Shown piece by piece: positions 47,501-58,809 of a DNA stretch of 64,000 nt (position 1 is the stretch's first letter; every line of letters starts with the position of its first letter). The translations under genes were made by a program, and so were the position numbers. The notes under the pieces are model-generated. The model was not told where the DNA came from. It did not search any database and saw nothing but the letters and a program-made list of their open reading frames with translations. The stretch comes from Corylus avellana (lineage: Eukaryota > Streptophyta > Magnoliopsida > Fagales > Betulaceae), in contig NC_081545.1 of assembly GCF_901000735.1 (NCBI RefSeq), forward strand, positions 3,206,583-3,270,582, in the 5' to 3' direction.

Positions 47501-50369
47501 GTCCATTAGGTGATCATGGAAGGGTGGTTCATGTATTAGATTGTTGGCGAGGTCAGGTGGGTAGATGTTCAGTTTTAGGTCCGTGGTGCTTAGTGTGAAA
47601 TATATGGAGAGAGTGGAATGCTAGATATTTTGAAGATCATGAGAAGACAAGGGAAGAGCTCAAGAACAACCTAGTCAAATCGCTTTTTAGTTGGACTGTG
47701 GTGCATAATATCTCTCAATTTTCTAACTTTTCTGATTTTATGGATTTTTGTTTTTCTTTTAGCTTGTAAAGGGGACTTTTTTGCATACTTCTTATGTATT
47801 AGGGTTGCCCCCCTCTGGGCTTTCCAATGAAATGAATTATTTATCAAAAAAAAAGATTATTTCTCAAAAACTACTCCACATTTCAGATGCTATTTTGGGC
47901 ATTGAAACACAATTAATGATCATCTTGTATTTACAACACCAGGTCAGCAGCATCAGGCATCTCAGACATCAGGACCAATGTGACTGCCATCTCCAAGATA
48001 CTAAGCATACTCTATCCAGAACAAGTTCATGTTATTCAAAGTACATAACAAAATAGAAATCAAGAAGTTTGATGGTACATATAGAGAAAGTGATAGGTAA
48101 TTGCAGCTTTGTGGAAAATAGAAAATATTGAATGCAACGTACTGTGGATCTCCCTCTTGAGTACTGGAAGGCAGTAATTATGCGGCTGCAATCCCCCTTG
48201 AAAGAGGGCATTTCTATTGAGAAGAAGATGCTGTGGGGTAACAGTTGCAGCTACAGATCCTAAAATTTAAAGCAAGATATAATTCATGCATCTAGAAATG
48301 GAATAAAGGAAACGGAGACGAATGGCAAAAACTTGATAATGAAAGCGATTAAAGGTACCTTCTTTGGAGGACTCAACAAACCTAACAGCATCCATGGTGG
48401 TGATGTGTTCCATCACTACCTTCAGTTGCGGAAGCCTCTGGACTAAAGGTTCTAAAACAGTTTCAATGAAGACCTTCTCACGATCAAATATGTCAACATC
48501 AGGATTTGTAACCTCCCCATGAACCTGTGAATAAAGAAGCATATACAAATAGAGAAGTTTATATGTAAATCAACACCTTCTATAGATGGGTAAGCATCAC
48601 AAGGGAAGCATGTTGCAGTGTTCTACCTAAAAGCAATTTGGATTTTGCTTAGTTTATGTAATGCTCTAAGCAGCCTACCCACTTATGGTTGGAAGAAGCT
48701 CAAACTTACATAAAAGGTAATTTTAGGACAGTGAAGCGTGACGATGCTTCTTGCAATTTGAACATTCTAGATGAGTGTTTTTTGCCAAATGTGTTGAGAC
48801 ATTATCAACTCCCACAGAATTATAAACCATAAGATAAGAATGTTGTGACCTCATAAGAGTTTTGAAGTAATGTTTGAATAATGCCTTTTCTTTGTCTGTT
48901 AAAGACATGCATGACAACATAGACAAGGATCAGAAGTTAATGCTGAACGGAGCCTAGCATAATGAGCAAAAGGAAGTAGTTGTTTCACTGAAGCTTTAGA
49001 AGTAAGTTAATATGGTGAAATTACCAACAAAGGCATATTCTGTTCAACCATCTCCTCAAGGACAGGTAGGCATCTCCCAAAAAGATCCGTAACTCCATCT
49101 TGAGAATTTGTTGTAGCACCAGCAGGGTACAACTTCACAGCAAAAACAGCCCCACTTCTTCCTGTCAATGCAGCCAGCATTCATGAACTCAGTATTGAGC
49201 GAAAATAGAGGGTGGAAGGCAGACTTTACTTCAGTTAATAAATAAAACAAAATTTAAGAAAAGACAACAGGAAGCAGCCAGCATATGCCTTACAAATAAA
49301 CAGCTAGAATTTAATCTTCATACAACAATAAGAAGATATTAAAAAGATGCTCTCAAGGAGGAAAAGTTGTTAATAAGCTGCAGTTCAGCTATATCCTTAT
49401 TCCCGACAAAGTTCTAAGCCTGCAATCTCCACAAAAAGACAAAGTCACCATATTGATCCTAAAAGAGTTATTCTCTCATGGATGATAAGATGTCCATACG
49501 CCTGTGGAGGATTTCAACGCATGCCACAATCAAATACATGTCAACACTTAACACCAATCTCATCGACAAATAAATTGTCAAGCACAAAACAAAACTATTA
49601 AGCTATTATATGCTCCTATATTTAACTTTCTCTCTTAAAATCTTTAATATTTAATTTCTTCCAAATTGATCAAACAACAACAACAGCAGAGGCAATTTCA
49701 TATCAGAATACTATGTTTTCAAGCAAAGGGGATTCATGAACAGAAAAGTGAACCACCAATTAATTGCATTTGAAATGGCTTGAGTCGTGAGTAAAATCGT
49801 AATGATAATTGTAAGCCTGAAAATAATCATCCAAGTGTAAATCAATTAACAATGTCCCAGTTGCATATTTTAAATACGACTCACTTGCAAGCTTGATCTC
49901 TATTGGACTTGTCGTATCTGTCAAATAAAGTGTCATAAGCGGAGTGAAGTTGCTATTGGCAGGCAGAAGTTTCAAGATTGATTCTCGATAAGCCACAGCA
50001 GCAGCTGTGGTTGTGATGGGGGGATTCAGATTTGGCATCACTATCGCCCTTCCAAAGTGACTTGCGCTGTAGGTGTAATAGTTATGAGACAAGATGAACA
50101 ATCATAAACATTGAGAACAAAGTTAATCTAACATATTCAATAAAATATTATTCAAGAGAACTCAAATTGTGTTGGTATTTATTCAACAGAATTCAATTCA
50201 TATTCACAGTCAGGAGACCTATCCCAAAAAAAAGGCAAAAATATGCAAGTCAGCCAAAACAGATTAGCCAGTTAAGTACAAATGACCTGTGAGAGACAAC
50301 AGCTTCAAGAAGATCACCATCGCGAAGGTGAAGATGCCAGTCATCAGGTTGTGCTAGAGTGAGCTCCAT
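44551..50369 (-). CDS. PYR4: Dihydroorotase, plant PYR4 type
   Basis: Catalyses cyclisation of N-carbamoyl-aspartate to dihydroorotate, the third step of pyrimidine synthesis. Seven coding exons join in frame: 50369-50287, 50066-49885, 49161-49025, 48524-48359, 48259-48143, 47111-46951 and 44745-44551, giving 346 residues from the ATG of [11 protein letters not shown]. Metal and catalytic motifs are complete: HLHLRDGD (His 12 and 14), the lysine of [24 protein letters not shown] and GTDSAPH; it ends [10 protein letters not shown]. Reading is open upstream (MQFPVGKIQGP..., with a 21-base tandem duplication) to an acceptor-like AG near 50458, so further 5' exons, perhaps with an organelle transit peptide, may exist; I could not place them. 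The intron before the last exon carries a LINE insertion, the one before that a second LINE fragment. Confidence 0.93.
44925..46317 (-). mobile_element. 5'-truncated LINE with target-site duplication
   Basis: The minus strand encodes the C-terminal part of a plant L1-type ORF2: the end of the reverse transcriptase region ([19 protein letters not shown], then FLWGG), a connecting region ([10 protein letters not shown]) and a zf-RVT domain ([12 protein letters not shown]), ending with a poly(A)-like tail. The pieces lie in different frames, so there are at least three frameshifts. The sequence agagaaatt flanks both sides (44916-44924 and 46318-46326), a 9-base target duplication. It sits in the same orientation as the host gene, in an intron of the dihydroorotase gene. 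Confidence 0.8.
47319..47850 (+). mobile_element. 5'-truncated LINE fragment, antisense in a dihydroorotase intron
   Basis: The plus-strand frame opens [20 protein letters not shown] with [18 protein letters not shown], a decayed zf-RVT domain, followed by [17 protein letters not shown] sequence and an aatgaaatgaattatttatc end with an A-rich tail. It matches the 3' part of the LINE at 44925-46317 in type but lies in the opposite orientation. It is about 530 bases and inactive. Confidence 0.7.
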
Positions 50370-51551
50370 CTTAGGTTCTTTGGACCTTAATTGCTTAGGC
50401 CCTTGAATCTTTCCCACAGGCCCTTGAATCTTTCCCACAGGGAATTGCAATGCCTATATTACAACAAATTTATAAGAAACAGAAGACAAACAGAAGTATG
50501 AAGTTTCATCACATCCAAAATGACAGAGCTACGTAGGGGCAAAATTACCCTGCACTCATACTTATTATAAGCTTTAACCTTTGTGGTTAGAAATGGACAA
50601 GACATTTAATAAAAATTCCCTCATTGTTCTTCAAACTAGACTACAATAACTTGTCGTATACAAGTAAATACATTTAGACCCAGGAAGAAGGGGGGGAAAT
50701 TATTCTATCCAGCAGCATGGAATATGCATTTCAAAGGATACAAATGCCACTATTAGCAGTATACCAAAACTACAATGCAAAGTAAGATCTCGGTACCCTT
50801 TTCCTTTTCACTTTCTATTTTTCACGTTAAATTTCAGTGAGATATTCTAATGAACTAGGCAGCAGCTTTCATTTATGCTTCATTTCTACAACAAATGAGG
50901 GAAAAGTAGTCAAACATGACAAGTAAACCACACCAATTGAGCATTTAACATAAGAACAGACAAGGAAGGAATATACGCAGAGAGTAAAGTATATGTTCTT
51001 TTCATCTGAATATCAAAACCCCATAGGTCAATTCGAGTTGACAGTAAAAGATTATCAACACAATCTCAACTTCATCGAAGGATTTGAAAAATACCGTTCT
51101 CTCATGCGAGCACGGTCCATGACAAAGATTATACATTCTTTAGAAGGAAAGATCAAATGCACATAAGAAAAGAGTTTCTTAAGAAGATGATACATACTTT
51201 GCAAGGATGGACCAAAGTCTTTATCATTCCAAATGCCACTCTTGAACACAAGAATTTTCTGCTCAAGGAACAAAATTTAACTCCTTGTTATACTTTAATT
51301 TATTCATTATCAATCACTTTTTTTTTTGAGAGCTCTGTATATGAATTCCTAACTATTTAAATTTTCTTCATCTGGAAATTTTTGTGCTTTTTTTTTTTTT
51401 TGTTCGAGCTGTTATCCAAACAGGAAGAAAAAACAATTCCTGAAGCCCTTAAGATGCTTTTGAGAAGACAATAATTCAAACAGGTTGTGGGCACAATGCT
51501 GCAAGCACATAAGCTTTTGAGAATCACTGCAACTAAAATTCTCAGTGGTGG

Positions 51552-51995
51552 TGTGTTAGGCACCTCAATTTATATCCTTATTAAATAATTAATCATTTCC
51601 CAACTAGGTTAGGATTTCTTTTCCTGATTAATTCATATTGCTACTAAAATTATGTTTATTTTCTACTCTATAAAAAGCAATGCGAAGGAGGTGTCTCTTT
51701 GGTAAACCTTTTTGAAGTGAGCCATTTTTTTAATAGTAATAAAATGGGATTGATTTGATATAAAGTGAAAAGAAGTTTATAATTTTTTGTAAAAAAAAAA
51801 AAAAATTGTTTTACCGTGAATTTTGTTGTTTGAATAATAAGTGGTTGTTGTGTTATAAATCTGAAAAAAGTTGAAATATTTTGAAGTTGACATTTTTATA
51901 AAATAAGAGAAGGGGAGAAAGGTGTTTGCCAAACACCAACCATAACTTTCTCAGTTTTTCTCCGATTTTAGTTGATAACTGTTCGGGTTCTTACC
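51552..51995 (+). mobile_element. LTR with tRNA-Met primer-binding site
   Basis: The stretch starts TGTGTTAGGCACC, contains a possible TATA-like ctctataaaaagc, and ends TTACCA, followed by tttggtatcaaagcag, a primer-binding site for initiator tRNA-Met. No gag or pol follows, and no second LTR is seen. It may be a copia-type remnant. Confidence 0.6.
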
Positions 51996-52597
51996 ATTTG
52001 GTATCAAAGCAGTTCGTTTTTGGAGTGTTTTTTCTACGGAGCAGTAAATCATCGTTCTTGAGTGGTTTACCTGTACAGAAGTTGCGCAAAGGCGTGGTTG
52101 ATTTCTGCTGTACGTGGGTATTTGTGATTTCTGTCACGGTGGGGTGCGGGGTGCTGCAACACTCTTTACGCCGGACCGAGAAAGGAGACGAACAGCCGGA
52201 GGTGTGAACAGATTTTTTTTTTTCAAGTGGTTGTGAGGTAAGAGGCTGCAGTCGGTGGTCGGATGACTGCGTCTCTCCGGTAGCGGCGGTCTGGTAGCGG
52301 TAGTGTGACGTGCGTCTGGAGGCTGTGGTAAGGCTTCCCGGGCATTGCGTAGGGTTAGTTTGTGGAAGAAACGGTGCTGATTGGTTGCAGGCCTCGGTGG
52401 AAATCCCTATTCCAGTGCACGGATAGGATTATTTCAGTGTAAGGATTTTCTTATTCTGATTCAGTGTTGGAATTTCTGGCCGTTTGGTAACAAGGTTAAG
52501 TTAGCTCTAAAAAAAACCATAAAAAGCAATTTATGCCAATTCCTCATAGTAAGATATATTCTATAAAAATAAAAAATGATTATTAAACCCTTATTTA

Positions 52598-52815
52598 GAG
52601 TTTGTTTAGAATTGCGTTTGAGAGTACTAAAAATACTTTTAACGCTCAAAAAGTATGTTTAAAGAAAAAAGTACTCGTTTGGTAAAAAATTTAAAAGCAC
52701 TTTTAAAGGTTCAAAAAGTTTAAAAATTGCCAAAATACACTTTTGACAAAATAAAATTTTTGCTCAAAAATTTTTTTTAACTTAAAAGTTATATTTCTCA
52801 AATACAATCTCAATT
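52598..52815. mobile_element. MITE, same family as 9830-10377
   Basis: It begins agagtttgtttagaattgcg and ends atttctcaaatacaatctcaat, with the internal aaaagcacttttaa and cacttttgacaaaa blocks shared with 10508-10722. It is a short non-coding inverted-repeat element. Confidence 0.6.
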
Positions 52816-53325
52816 ATTAATAACCTTAATCCATATTATAGCAGGACAGGAAACCCAAAGCTAACCCAATTCTCGTCAAGTGTCAACACAACACCAAGCC
52901 AAACCCAAATAAAACAGAATAATAAAGGAAATAATAGATTTACCTTCAAATTTCAATGAACCGGTAGTTTTATCAATAAAAATTAGATTTCCCTATCTCT
53001 CCTTCTTCCTGGGCATATCCCTCTCTTTGAATCGCATCATCTCTCCTTCACATTATCTCCCTTTATCTCCCTCTATCTGTCGCTCTCTGAGTCTCTCTCT
53101 CTCTCGCTCTCTCTCTCTCGGTCACATGCATTCTCAATTAGTAAGTGTGCTGGATGAAGTGTGAGATAAAGAGGAATATACAAAAGCAAGGAGAAATAAT
53201 ACAAAAGGAGTCGGTGGGGGGAGATTTCAGCATTGTGGAAGAAAAGGAAGGAATAAAACAATTGAGAAGGTGCAGTAATTAAAGAAACAAATGGAGATGG
53301 TGTCGTGCGAGGAGGACCAGGATCC

Positions 53326-53720
53326 CCTCAAATCCTACGGGGGATTTGAGTTTCTAAAATTGTCAATTCGTTCAATCTCATCCAAGAGTTTATGGAGAGC
53401 CCCATGTTCCACTATAATTTAAATAATAAAATATTATTTAAATTTTATAAAGAAAATAAAAAATAAAATAAAATAAAAATAAAATGGGTTGGCTGCCACC
53501 CTAATAAAAGGCCAGACCGACCGGTTAGGGATGGCTTAACTAGGGTGGCTGACCACCCCATTTTTTTATTATTTTATTTTAATTTTAATTTTTAAAAAAA
53601 ATTTAAATAATATTTTATTATTTAAATTGTAGTGGAATACGTGGCTTTCTGTAAACAATTAAATGAGATTGGACGGCCAAAATTGACAATTCTATAAACT
53701 CAAATCCCCGAGGGAGTAAT
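53326..53720. mobile_element. Long palindromic DNA element (foldback/MITE)
   Basis: The left arm (ggggatttgagtttctaaaa, tcaatctcat, a run around aataatattttatta) is mirrored by the right arm (tctataaactcaaatcccc), with arms of about 180 bases around a centre near 53520-53545. Both arms carry the complementary halves of the ggctgccaccctaa/tagggtggctgaccac block. No coding capacity. Confidence 0.75.
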
Positions 53721-53825
53721 GCTACGAAACAACAAAAGTTTCGTAGCTTTTCAGTTGCTTGAGTGTGGGTTCCACCCCAGAACTCAAATCTCCGAGGTTG
53801 GCAAAGTATATATATATATATATAT

Positions 53826-53992
53826 AGTAATGTTAGAGACCTTCTTTTTATTTTCTTAAAGCTAATGTGGCTTTTAAAATTATCATTTGATCAAAATTTA
53901 ACTATGATTCATATAAAATTTAATGATGATTTTAAAAGCCATTAACTTTAAGAGATTAAAAAGAGGATAAAAAGATGGTTCCTAACCTTACT
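53826..53992. mobile_element. Small MITE
   Basis: The left end agtaatgttagagaccttc is mirrored by gatggttcctaaccttact at the right end, and cttttaaaattatcatt is mirrored by aatgatgattttaaaag inside. It is about 167 bases. The fragment at 12160-12325 appears related. Confidence 0.65.
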
Positions 53993-54399
53993 CGTAATAA
54001 ATTATATATTATTAAATGTTATTTCACTACTTAATGACTACATTACTTTTTCTTTTTTTAATATTTCTAAATGAAAAAAAAATAATAATAATAATAATTA
54101 ATTAATTAATTAATTACTAAATATCCAAGTACTAAAAGTGACTACACTGCCTTTAGGCTCATAATAGCGTTTGAGAAAGGAGGATAAAACAATAAAAAAA
54201 CGTTTGCCCTCAATATTTTATCACCATAATGTGACACTATTTATTTTCTGTAGCACTTCTTCTATAAAAAAAATGGCTCATAATAGCTATTATAAGTCTA
54301 CTAAAAATGCTCGTATAGACTCTGCTCCACCCTTGAGTTCTTTGTCAATATAAATTTTCCACCACAGTAGGGACTCCAAAAGTGCTACGTACGAACTTT

Positions 54400-55881
54400 T
54401 TACATGCAGTCAATCAAACTATAGGCTGGAATTTTCTGAATTCCAGCCACCACCATTGCTTTCCTTAGATCAGCAGCATGATCCCATCTCTCCATCCCAG
54501 CATTGATGTTCGATAACGCCACATATCTCCCACAATGCCGGGGCTGCAGTTCAAGCAGTCTTTCGCCCACTGCATTTCCTAGCTCAATGGCTCCATGAAT
54601 CTTACAAGCACCAAAAAGTGCCCCCAACACAGAACCATCAGGCTCAAAAGGCATACTTCTTATAAAACCAGTTGCTTCCTTAAGTAGCCCTGCTCTGCCC
54701 AATAGATCAACTACGCATCCATAGTGTTCCATTAATGGTGCAATCCCAAATTCATGCAGCATTGATTGAAACAATTTCAAACCCATCTCCACGAGCTTGC
54801 CACGAGCACAGGCCGTTAGAACAGCAACAAATGTGACCTCATTAGGACGCTGCCCTTCCACCTTCATCTTCTCAAGCATATCCAAAACTTCTGCCTCTCT
54901 CCCATTGGCAGCCAGTGAAGATATCATGGCATTCCAAGTGCAAACCTCCTTAAACACCATTTGGTTGAAAACATTTAGTGCACTTCTCAAACAGCCCGTC
55001 TTACCATAAAGATCTATCAATGCTGTCCCTGTAAAAACAGTAAATTCAATCTCATTCCTAATTGCATAACCATGAATTTGCTTTCCACGACAAAGAGCTC
55101 CTCCCCCATCTAAATTAGCACACGAAGAGAGCACACTAACATATGTAGCTTCATTAGGCTTTACCAAACATGCCATCACATCCTCATGCGCCATCATCTT
55201 CTCAAAAAACTTAACCGCCTCACTAAAACACCCATTCTTCCCAAACCCATTAATAACACTCGTCCAAGAAACCACATCTCTCTCAGGCATGCGTTCAAAA
55301 AGCAAAAGAGCAGACCCCATATCCCCATTCTTGCCAAAAGCATCAAGCATCGCATTGCACGCAACAACACACGGTTGCGACATTTCCTCAAACATCTTAC
55401 GTGCGTCGAATATTTCACCGAGTTGCGCATACATGCCCACAAACGATGTTTGAACAAACGGGTCAATTAGAACACCATGTTTAATGACTTGGGTGTGAAG
55501 GGGTTTCCCCAAAGAGGGAGAGGAAGAGGCTGCGGCTTTGATGATCGAAGGGAAGGTGTGGCTGTTTGGAGGGGCTTGGTGCGCAAGCATGTGGGTGAAG
55601 AGGACAAGCGTCTTGTGGGCTTGTCCAAGACCGAGATACGCTCTCGTCAAAGCGTTGTAGAGGAGAGTGCTCATCCATTTCAAACTTGTATAGGCAGCGT
55701 TTGGGTTATAGAGAAGGTGACCTTCGGAGATTAACAGTGAATGGATTTGATTGATTTGGTTTGGACGTCTGGGAAAGCGTTGGAGGAGTCGGAGTAGGAA
55801 CTCCGGCGAGCGCGGCATGACATCCACGTCAAGGGTTGGTGGTTTCCAACGACACCGTCTAATCCTGTCAGTCAATCCCAA
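54400..55881 (-). CDS. Pentatricopeptide repeat protein, PLS class with E-type C-terminus
   Basis: A single open frame of 493 codons without introns, as usual for plant PPR genes. PPR proteins bind organelle RNA and act in editing, splicing or processing; the target here is unknown. After a leader with NQINQIHSLLISEGH, about ten PPR-like motifs run from about residue 70 (LYNALTRAYLGLG) to 400, including DVVSWTSVINGFGKNG and EVCTWNAMISSLAANG. The end (HYGCVVDLLGRAGLLKEA, then LGALFGACKIHGAIELG and RYVALSNINAG) is the E-type extension; no DYW domain follows. The first Met is chosen for the longest frame; Met 22 (MPRSPEFLLRL) is an equally plausible start. It lies head-to-head with the dienelactone hydrolase-like gene at 55989. 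It resembles the Arabidopsis At1g10330 type, from memory. Confidence 0.92.
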   Translation of the reverse strand: MGLTDRIRRCRWKPPTLDVDVMPRSPEFLLRLLQRFPRRPNQINQIHSLLISEGHLLYNPNAAYTSLKWMSTLLYNALTRAYLGLGQAHKTLVLFTHMLAHQAPPNSHTFPSIIKAAASSSPSLGKPLHTQVIKHGVLIDPFVQTSFVGMYAQLGEIFDARKMFEEMSQPCVVACNAMLDAFGKNGDMGSALLLFERMPERDVVSWTSVINGFGKNGCFSEAVKFFEKMMAHEDVMACLVKPNEATYVSVLSSCANLDGGGALCRGKQIHGYAIRNEIEFTVFTGTALIDLYGKTGCLRSALNVFNQMVFKEVCTWNAMISSLAANGREAEVLDMLEKMKVEGQRPNEVTFVAVLTACARGKLVEMGLKLFQSMLHEFGIAPLMEHYGCVVDLLGRAGLLKEATGFIRSMPFEPDGSVLGALFGACKIHGAIELGNAVGERLLELQPRHCGRYVALSNINAGMERWDHAADLRKAMVVAGIQKIPAYSLIDCM

Positions 55882-55988
55882 GTTAGCTACGACGACCGCG
55901 TTTTGAAGGTGAAACGAATGAAACGATGTCGTGTTGATCCTGCTAGAACCAGCTATATATGACCCCTACGGTGTAGTGGGATTGAAGA
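55882..55988. promoter_or_regulatory. Compact divergent intergenic region (probable bidirectional promoter)
   Basis: Only 107 bases separate the start codons of the PPR gene (minus) and the hydrolase gene (plus), or about 170 if the PPR protein starts at Met 22. A ctatatatga TATA-like stretch lies near 55954. Both promoters must overlap here or lie within the other gene. Confidence 0.5.
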
Positions 55989-58548
55989 ATGTTGGCTTCT
56001 ATTTGCACATTTTCCGCTTCGAGACTCTTCCCCAAGCCCACAGCCTTCTCTCTCCTACGGACCTCTGCTCATCCTCGCTTTCAAGTCCGTTCCATGGCCG
56101 ACTCTGCCTTCAAGAAAATCCAGATTCAAAGGGACGACACTGTGAGTTTTCGCTAGCTACAATGTGCTTCATTTTTTTGCTTTTGATTTTGCGAGGGATT
56201 TTGATTTATGGGTTTGAGTTATTTGGTGGTTTTGATTAATGGGTTTGTGTTTTCTTAGTAGAATTTCGTGTGTTCAAGTCGGTTTATGAGATTTATTTTT
56301 TTAGTTTTGATAAATGGGAGTGTTCTCTTTTTAATATTGTTATTAGGAATTTGTTGGCAGCCGAGTTACGTTTGGATCTCCTTCCATAATTGAATGGCTG
56401 GATTTGTGTATTATGTAGCAATTGATTATCATCCATGATCTTGTATGGAGGTATTGAAGTATAAGCAAAGAAACCGGAAAGAAATGAAAATGATAGCCAT
56501 ATTGGATGACTATCATGTATTGATGACTATCATCCATGATCTTGTATGGAGGTATTGAATGGCTGCATTTCGCTAGCTACAATGTGCTTCATTTTTTTGC
56601 TTTTGATTTTGTGAGGGATTTTGTTTTATGGGTTTGAGTTATTTGGTGGTTTTGATTAATGGGTTTGTATTTTCTTAGTAGAATTTCGTGTGTTCAAGTC
56701 GGTTTATGAGATTTATTTTTTTAGTTTTGATAAATGGGAGTGTTCTCTTTTTACTATTGTTATTAGGAATTTGTTGGCAGCCGAATTACGTTTGGATCTC
56801 CTTCCATAATTGAATGGCTGCATTTGTGTATTATGTAGCAATAGATTATCATCCATGATCTTGTATGGAGGTATTGAAGTATAAGCAAAGAAACCGGAAA
56901 GAAATGAAAATGATAGCCATATTGGATGACTTATCAAAACTGCATCATGTATAAACAAAAAATGTTAGATTTTTCCTGTGCCCTCGCAGATGATCCTGAA
57001 TTTTTACCTCTAAATGTTTATTTAAGAAGTGATTGAGCTTTTCTGGCTCCACGGATGCGCAAAAACACCTGCTGAGAATACCTAGATAATTGAAAGTGAC
57101 CCGTGTTGTTCCAAGAAATGAAGGTTGTGGATCAAGTCTTTGGTCTTTCAATATGTGTGTGGGTATCGGAAAGAATGGCGTAAAAGGGTTGGCTATTGAT
57201 TATAAGTACTTATCGATGGAGCTAATTTTAAGCACCACCCTTCCTTTCATCCATCCTTAGATTAATAAAACTTAGGATTAGTGCTTCACTGATACTATCT
57301 CAAGTGTCTTACATAGGTTAAGTCTAATCTTAACCATGTGTATATAAGTTTTTCAGCACTCCCCTTATAAGCTGATTTTCAAGAGTGAGTTCTACCCAAA
57401 ATTTGTATCATTGAGTATCAGAGCCAGCCGCCACGTTCAGTATGGGATCAGATGCAGTTCATTGAGTATTGATTGAATGGGACTATAAGCTGGATTAAAA
57501 TGTCTTGGTACTATGTATGGGTATAGTATTAAGTTATTGAATATTAATAGATGAGTGGATCTGTCAAAATAGTAAGGCTACCATTGGGAATTATCTGAAT
57601 TGTATGAAATTAGAATTATTCTTAGAGGTTTGGTTATCCTTTAAATAACCAGAAGTTAATCAGTTTTGTTTTTCTCATTTCATTCCATTAATTCCATAGT
57701 TTTCCATTTACATCAGTACAACCCATTCATCCAATTACAGTTCACGTCTATTACAATAGAAATTTGCAAACAACAGATTCTATAACCCTAGGTCTATTGC
57801 ATTCAACTTAGTTGGAGATCGTCACTGAAAGTTATCTGATGTGGGGGGTGAGTGTGTGATATTCCTAGATCTGAAGGTTGTGGGATATGTTAATAATGTT
57901 TAAATGCTAGGAGAAATGAAAATGCACTAATAGATTCTTCTTTTTTTAACAAATTTAAGGATAAAATTTGACCAGGTGTGTCAACTCATTGTATTATCAC
58001 AATTTAAGGAGCTTCCTTGCCATCCCCATCCCAAAGTCCACCATATAGCTGAATAGTCATACTTTTATTTCATTGTGCACTATGGTAGTTCTTAGGCATT
58101 GTTAGCTTGTAGATAAACTCCTTTCTTAGTTAATTATTCATTTCTCTTTTCATCATTAATCAGGCATTTGATGTGTATGTGGTTGGCAAAGAAGATGCTC
58201 CTGGCATTGTTGTGCTTCAAGAGTGGTGGGGTGTGGATTTTGAAATCAAGAACCATGCTGTGAAAATTTCTCAACTTGGGCCTGGATTTAAAGCACTTAT
58301 CCCAGAGTATACATATATATGCTTGTTTTTAAATATTGTTGTTTGACAATCTCATGATTATGCCATACAGTTATTTGATTCATTTGAGTGTTGAGTACTT
58401 TTTCACTTCTTGCATCAGTTTGTATCGGGGAAAGGTCGGTTTGGATGTTGCTGAAGCTCAACACTTGTTTGATGGTCTTGATTGGCAAGGTGCTGTCAAA
58501 GATATCCATGCTTCAGTTAACTGGCTTAAAGCAAATGGTTCAAAAAAG
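55989..58548 (+). CDS. Dienelactone hydrolase-family protein, 3' part lost in gap 2
   Basis: Alpha/beta hydrolase of the carboxymethylenebutenolidase type; the plant substrate is unknown. Three exons join in frame: 55989-56141, 58164-58306 and 58419-58548, covering 142 residues. The first exon encodes a Ser/Arg/Pro-containing leader (MLASICTFSASRLFPKPTAF) that could be an organelle transit peptide, then MADSAFKKIQIQRDD; the second has IVVLQEWWGVDFEIKNHA, a family hallmark; the third has PDLYRGKVGLDVAEAQHLF and ends before the GT at 58549. The nucleophile Cys and His/Asp lie in missing downstream exons. Intron 1 contains a 420-base tandem duplication and an LTR-like remnant near 57230-57440. 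Confidence 0.88.
56151..56935. repeat. Tandem duplication with 420-base period in intron 1
   Basis: Sequence from 56151 (cgctagctacaatgtgcttc) repeats from 56571 with very few differences, through the aaagaaatgaaaatgatagcc block at about 56480 and 56900. It begins nine bases after the exon 1 donor. Confidence 0.85.
57230..57440 (+). mobile_element. LTR-like remnant with tRNA-Met primer site, hydrolase intron 1
   Basis: The stretch ends with ttgtatcattgagtatcagagcc, where tatcagagc resembles the tRNA-iMet primer-binding site that follows plant LTRs, and the preceding sequence has LTR-like features (acataggttaagtctaatc, then tataagctgat). The left boundary is unclear. Confidence 0.35.
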
Positions 58549-58709
58549 GTGTGGCTGTTGTTTACTTGTTGGATCAATAAAAGAATACTGATTTAAGCTG
58601 TGCATTATAATAACATCATTATACTAGCTATGAGAACATGGTCCTCTTGGATCTGCTATCTTTAACTTTGTGAGGGTTCCATTTAAGTGCTTGCGTTTCA
58701 TTTGTGATG

Positions 58710-58809
58710 NNNNNNNNNNNNNNNNNNNNNNNNNNNNNNNNNNNNNNNNNNNNNNNNNNNNNNNNNNNNNNNNNNNNNNNNNNNNNNNNNNNNNNNNNNN
58801 NNNNNNNNN
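58710..58809. other. Assembly gap of 100 N
   Basis: There are exactly 100 N. The sequence before it is intron 3 of the hydrolase gene; the sequence after it restarts at the equivalent of 43999. Confidence 1.

Larger units (their letters stand above)
50370..54399. other. Upstream region of dihydroorotase and 3' flank of the PPR gene
   Basis: A possible non-coding first exon of the dihydroorotase gene lies on the minus strand at about 53160-52945: GA-rich, ending aaatttgaag before GTAAAT. This is inference only. The region also holds an LTR with primer site (51552-51995), a MITE (52598-52815), a (ct)n tract (53090-53120), a long palindromic element (53326-53720), a (ta)n tract near 53806 and a MITE (53826-53992). 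Confidence 0.45.

Noticed and set aside
54797..55734. Several plus-strand frames opposite the PPR gene
   Set aside because: They are antisense shadows of the single PPR reading frame.
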